Positions 62,155 to 64,000 of a stretch of DNA of 64,000 nt are shown piece by piece. Every line of letters starts with the position of its first letter. Position 1 is the stretch's first letter. The stretch comes from Geomonas propionica (GTDB taxonomy: Bacteria; Desulfobacterota; Desulfuromonadia; Geobacterales; Geobacteraceae). Position numbers and translations under genes: made by a program. The notes beneath the pieces were generated by a model. The model saw only the letters and a program-made list of their open reading frames with translations. It was not told the DNA's origin and ran no database searches. The stretch lies in assembly GCF_016458235.1 (NCBI RefSeq), contig NZ_JAEMHK010000001.1, forward strand, positions 310,001 through 374,000, written 5' to 3'.

Positions 62155-62742
62155 ATGTCCTTCATTAACTACGCTTCCCGTGAGATAAACTGCAAGATCG
62201 TCTACTACGGCCCGGGCCTGTGCGGCAAGACCACCAACCTTCAGTACGTCTACCAAAAGACGGCCGCCGATGCGAAAGGGAAGATGATCAGCCTGGCGAC
62301 CGAGACCGAGCGCACCCTTTTCTTCGACTTCCTGCCGCTGGCGCTGGGCGAGATCCGCGGCTTCAAGACGCGCTTCCACCTGTACACCGTTCCCGGCCAG
62401 GTCTTCTATGACGCCTCCAGAAAGCTGATCCTCAAGGGCGTCGACGGCGTGGTGTTCGTGGCCGACTCCCAGGAAGAGCGCATGGACGCCAACATCGAGA
62501 GCGTCGAGAACCTGCGCATCAACCTGATCGAGCAGGGGTACGACCTGGACAAGATCCCGTACGTGGTCCAGTACAACAAGCGCGACCTCCCCAACGTCGT
62601 CGACGTGGAGGAGCTGCGCCGGGAGCTGAACCCGACCAACGTTCCCGATTTCGAAGCCTGCGCCACCACCGGCGAAGGGGTTTTCGAGACCCTGAAGGCG
62701 ATCGCCAAGCTGATCCTGTTCGATCTGAAAAAAGGGAAATAA
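62155..62742 (+). CDS. mglA: MglA, Ras-like GTPase for polarity
   Basis: A 195-aa small GTPase: Walker [14 protein letters not shown], the switch II region [14 protein letters not shown] and the guanine motif [12 protein letters not shown]. It marks the cell pole and drives motility and polarity. It is next to mglB, as in Myxococcus. Confidence 0.95.
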   Translation: MSFINYASREINCKIVYYGPGLCGKTTNLQYVYQKTAADAKGKMISLATETERTLFFDFLPLALGEIRGFKTRFHLYTVPGQVFYDASRKLILKGVDGVVFVADSQEERMDANIESVENLRINLIEQGYDLDKIPYVVQYNKRDLPNVVDVEELRRELNPTNVPDFEACATTGEGVFETLKAIAKLILFDLKKGK

Positions 62743-62760
62743 AAAAGACAGAGGCGTTTT

Positions 62761-62834
62761 AACAGGGATAAAAGGGATAAAAGGGATGATGTAACCGTTT
62801 GGTTTTCATCCCCTTTATCCCTTTTATCCCTGTT
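62761..62834. repeat. Intergenic inverted repeat, copy 2
   Basis: AACAGGGATAAAAGGGATAA begins a stretch that ends with TTATCCCTGTT, the inverse of its start, with a middle spacer. It resembles 233-306 and lies between the convergent mglA and uvrC, both of which it could terminate. Confidence 0.65.
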
Positions 62835-64000
62835 AGACGCCTTTTTTTTGTTTTTGCAGTTCCTCCCACAGCGCCCGCGCAGCCCTTTCGGTCATCCCCG
62901 GCGCGGCGATGAGTTCCTCCAGCGTCGCCCCCTGCACCCCTCTCAAACTCCCGAAATGCTTTAACAACGCCTTCTTCCGTTTCGCGCCGATGCCCGGCAC
63001 CTGGTCCAGGCTGGAGCCGGTGAGGGTCTTACTGCGCACGGCCTTGTGGTAGGTGACGGCGAAGCGGTGCGCTTCGTCCCTGATGCGCGCCAAAAGGAGC
63101 AGCGGCGCGGAACTCTGCCGGAGCGTAATCGGGTTCTTGCGCCCCGGGCGGAACACCCGCTCGTCACTCTTCGAGATCTCCTCGCTTTCCATATCCCGGA
63201 AGGTGCGGCTCTTTGCCAAACCGGCCGCCTCCACCCCGTTCACCCCCAACTCGTCCAGTACCGCGTTCAATACCCCCAACTGTCCCAGACCGCCGTCGAC
63301 CACGATCAGGTCAGGCTGCTCCTCGGTCGTTTCCGCCTTGAAGCGGCGCGAGAGGACCTCGCGCATCATGGCGAAGTCGTCGGACTGCAGTACCCCCTTG
63401 ATCCGGTAGCGCCGGTACAGATTCTTGTCGGCCTTGCCGTCGATGAAAACCACACGGCTTCCGACCGCCATCTCCCCTTGAATGTTGGAGATGTCGTAGC
63501 ACTCGATCCTTCTGGGGGTGCGGGCAAGGTGCAGCTTCTCGGCGAGTTCGGTCAGCAGCGTGGCGGACGAGCTTTCCTTGGCCAGCCGCTCCTGCGACGC
63601 GGTCTCCGCGTTCTTCTGGGCCAGCTTCACCATCTCCAGCTTGGGGCCGCGCTGCGGTGCCGCGATGATCACCTTCTTGCCCGCCTTCTCCGACAGGAGT
63701 TCCTCGAGCGGGCCTGGCTCCGGAATAGGGAACGGGATCAGCACCTGGGGCGGGAGCGGGGCGTCCAGGTCGTAGTACTCGTTCAGGAACGAGGCCAATC
63801 CCTCCTCGGTCTCCAGCTCCCAGTCGAAGAGGAAGGTGCGGCCGCCGGTCACGGTGCCGCCGCGGATGTGCAAGAGGGCGATCTGCATCTGGTCCCCCTC
63901 GCGGTGCACGCCGAACACGTCGCTGTCGCCCCCTTGCGCCACCATCTTCTGGCGCTCCACGGTGACCTCGATGGCGCGCACCAGGTCGCGGTAGCGCGCC
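62833..64000 (-). CDS. uvrC: UvrABC system protein C, C-terminal part (cut by window edge)
   Basis: About 389 codons, the C-terminal two thirds of UvrC. It includes the RNase H-like 3' or 5' nuclease core (ECYDISNIQGE, VVDGGLGQLG with the metal Asp, HRFAV) and the helix-hairpin-helix end (QVPGIGAKRKKALLKHFGS, IAAPGMTERAARAL). It makes the two cuts around UV lesions in nucleotide excision repair. The N-terminal GIY-YIG domain is outside the window. Confidence 0.95.
   Translation of the reverse strand, partial: ARYRDLVRAIEVTVERQKMVAQGGDSDVFGVHREGDQMQIALLHIRGGTVTGGRTFLFDWELETEEGLASFLNEYYDLDAPLPPQVLIPFPIPEPGPLEELLSEKAGKKVIIAAPQRGPKLEMVKLAQKNAETASQERLAKESSSATLLTELAEKLHLARTPRRIECYDISNIQGEMAVGSRVVFIDGKADKNLYRRYRIKGVLQSDDFAMMREVLSRRFKAETTEEQPDLIVVDGGLGQLGVLNAVLDELGVNGVEAAGLAKSRTFRDMESEEISKSDERVFRPGRKNPITLRQSSAPLLLLARIRDEAHRFAVTYHKAVRSKTLTGSSLDQVPGIGAKRKKALLKHFGSLRGVQGATLEELIAAPGMTERAARALWEELQKQKKGV

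Noticed and set aside
1-64000. CRISPR arrays, tRNA or rRNA genes
   Set aside because: No spaced direct-repeat array and no tRNA cloverleaf or rRNA segment was recognised by eye; the tandem repeats at 51719 and the element ends are too short and of a different design.

Overview
The window looks like a chromosomal segment of a Geobacteraceae-type deltaproteobacterium (Geobacter, Citrifermentans or Geomonas relatives). The reasons are the G+C-rich core genes, a KaiB-KaiB-KaiC cluster without KaiA, an MglB/MglA pair, a GEMM-class cyclic-dinucleotide riboswitch upstream of a large secreted protein, a UGA-encoded selenoprotein of the AhpD-like type, and many FMN/Fe-S redox proteins. This assignment is inference; there is no rRNA gene in the window.

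Left host segment (1-12355): a truncated MATE transporter, an AhpD-like selenoprotein hidden by an in-frame TGA, a GAF histidine kinase, then a leftward kaiC-kaiB-kaiB-kinase-receiver cluster. It continues with a histidine-kinase relic, a GEMM riboswitch with terminator, a second structured leader, a 1148-aa LamG/Ig-like secreted protein and ssb.

Accessory island (about 12356-50309): bounded by inverted arrays of a 16-bp repeat (three at the ssb side, four at the plsC side), which I read as transposase-binding ends of a roughly 38-kb Tn7-like element lying between divergent ssb and plsC. Its left two thirds carry a redox/detoxification cargo: two partly duplicated blocks of NAD(P)H-binding protein, MBL hydrolase, Fe-S protein, Old Yellow Enzyme and TetR repressor, plus a crotonase, an MFS exporter, an aldehyde dehydrogenase, an SDR, a QueG-like Fe-S protein, a thioesterase, a CGGC protein, a dehydrogenase-SRPBCC fusion, a DJ-1/PfpI protein, a flavodoxin-like reductase and a third TetR. 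Palindromes with TAGAC/GTCTA arms lie before most of these transcription units and tie them to the three TetR proteins. Next come small unknown genes, a degenerate TnsA-like protein and the tnsA-tnsB-tnsC-tniQ operon. The right part holds a seven-gene leftward operon: a STAS-HATPase protein, a STAS-like/winged-helix protein, a lone WYL-like domain, a ubiquitin-like protein ending in Gly-Gly-Leu, a cysteine-free E2-like protein, a JAB-E1 fusion and a DUF6527-type Cys/His protein. This ubiquitin-like conjugation operon with a kinase-like regulatory front end is the best candidate for an unusual system here, probably defence or stress related.

Right host segment (50310-64000): plsC-type acyltransferase, two small membrane proteins, RNase J, FtsK, an ACT-domain regulator, peptide deformylase, two cytochrome c maturation genes split by a GxxExxY cassette, a peptidyl-prolyl isomerase, a phosphohexomutase, mglB, mglA and the C-terminal part of uvrC. 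No tRNA, rRNA or CRISPR array was seen.
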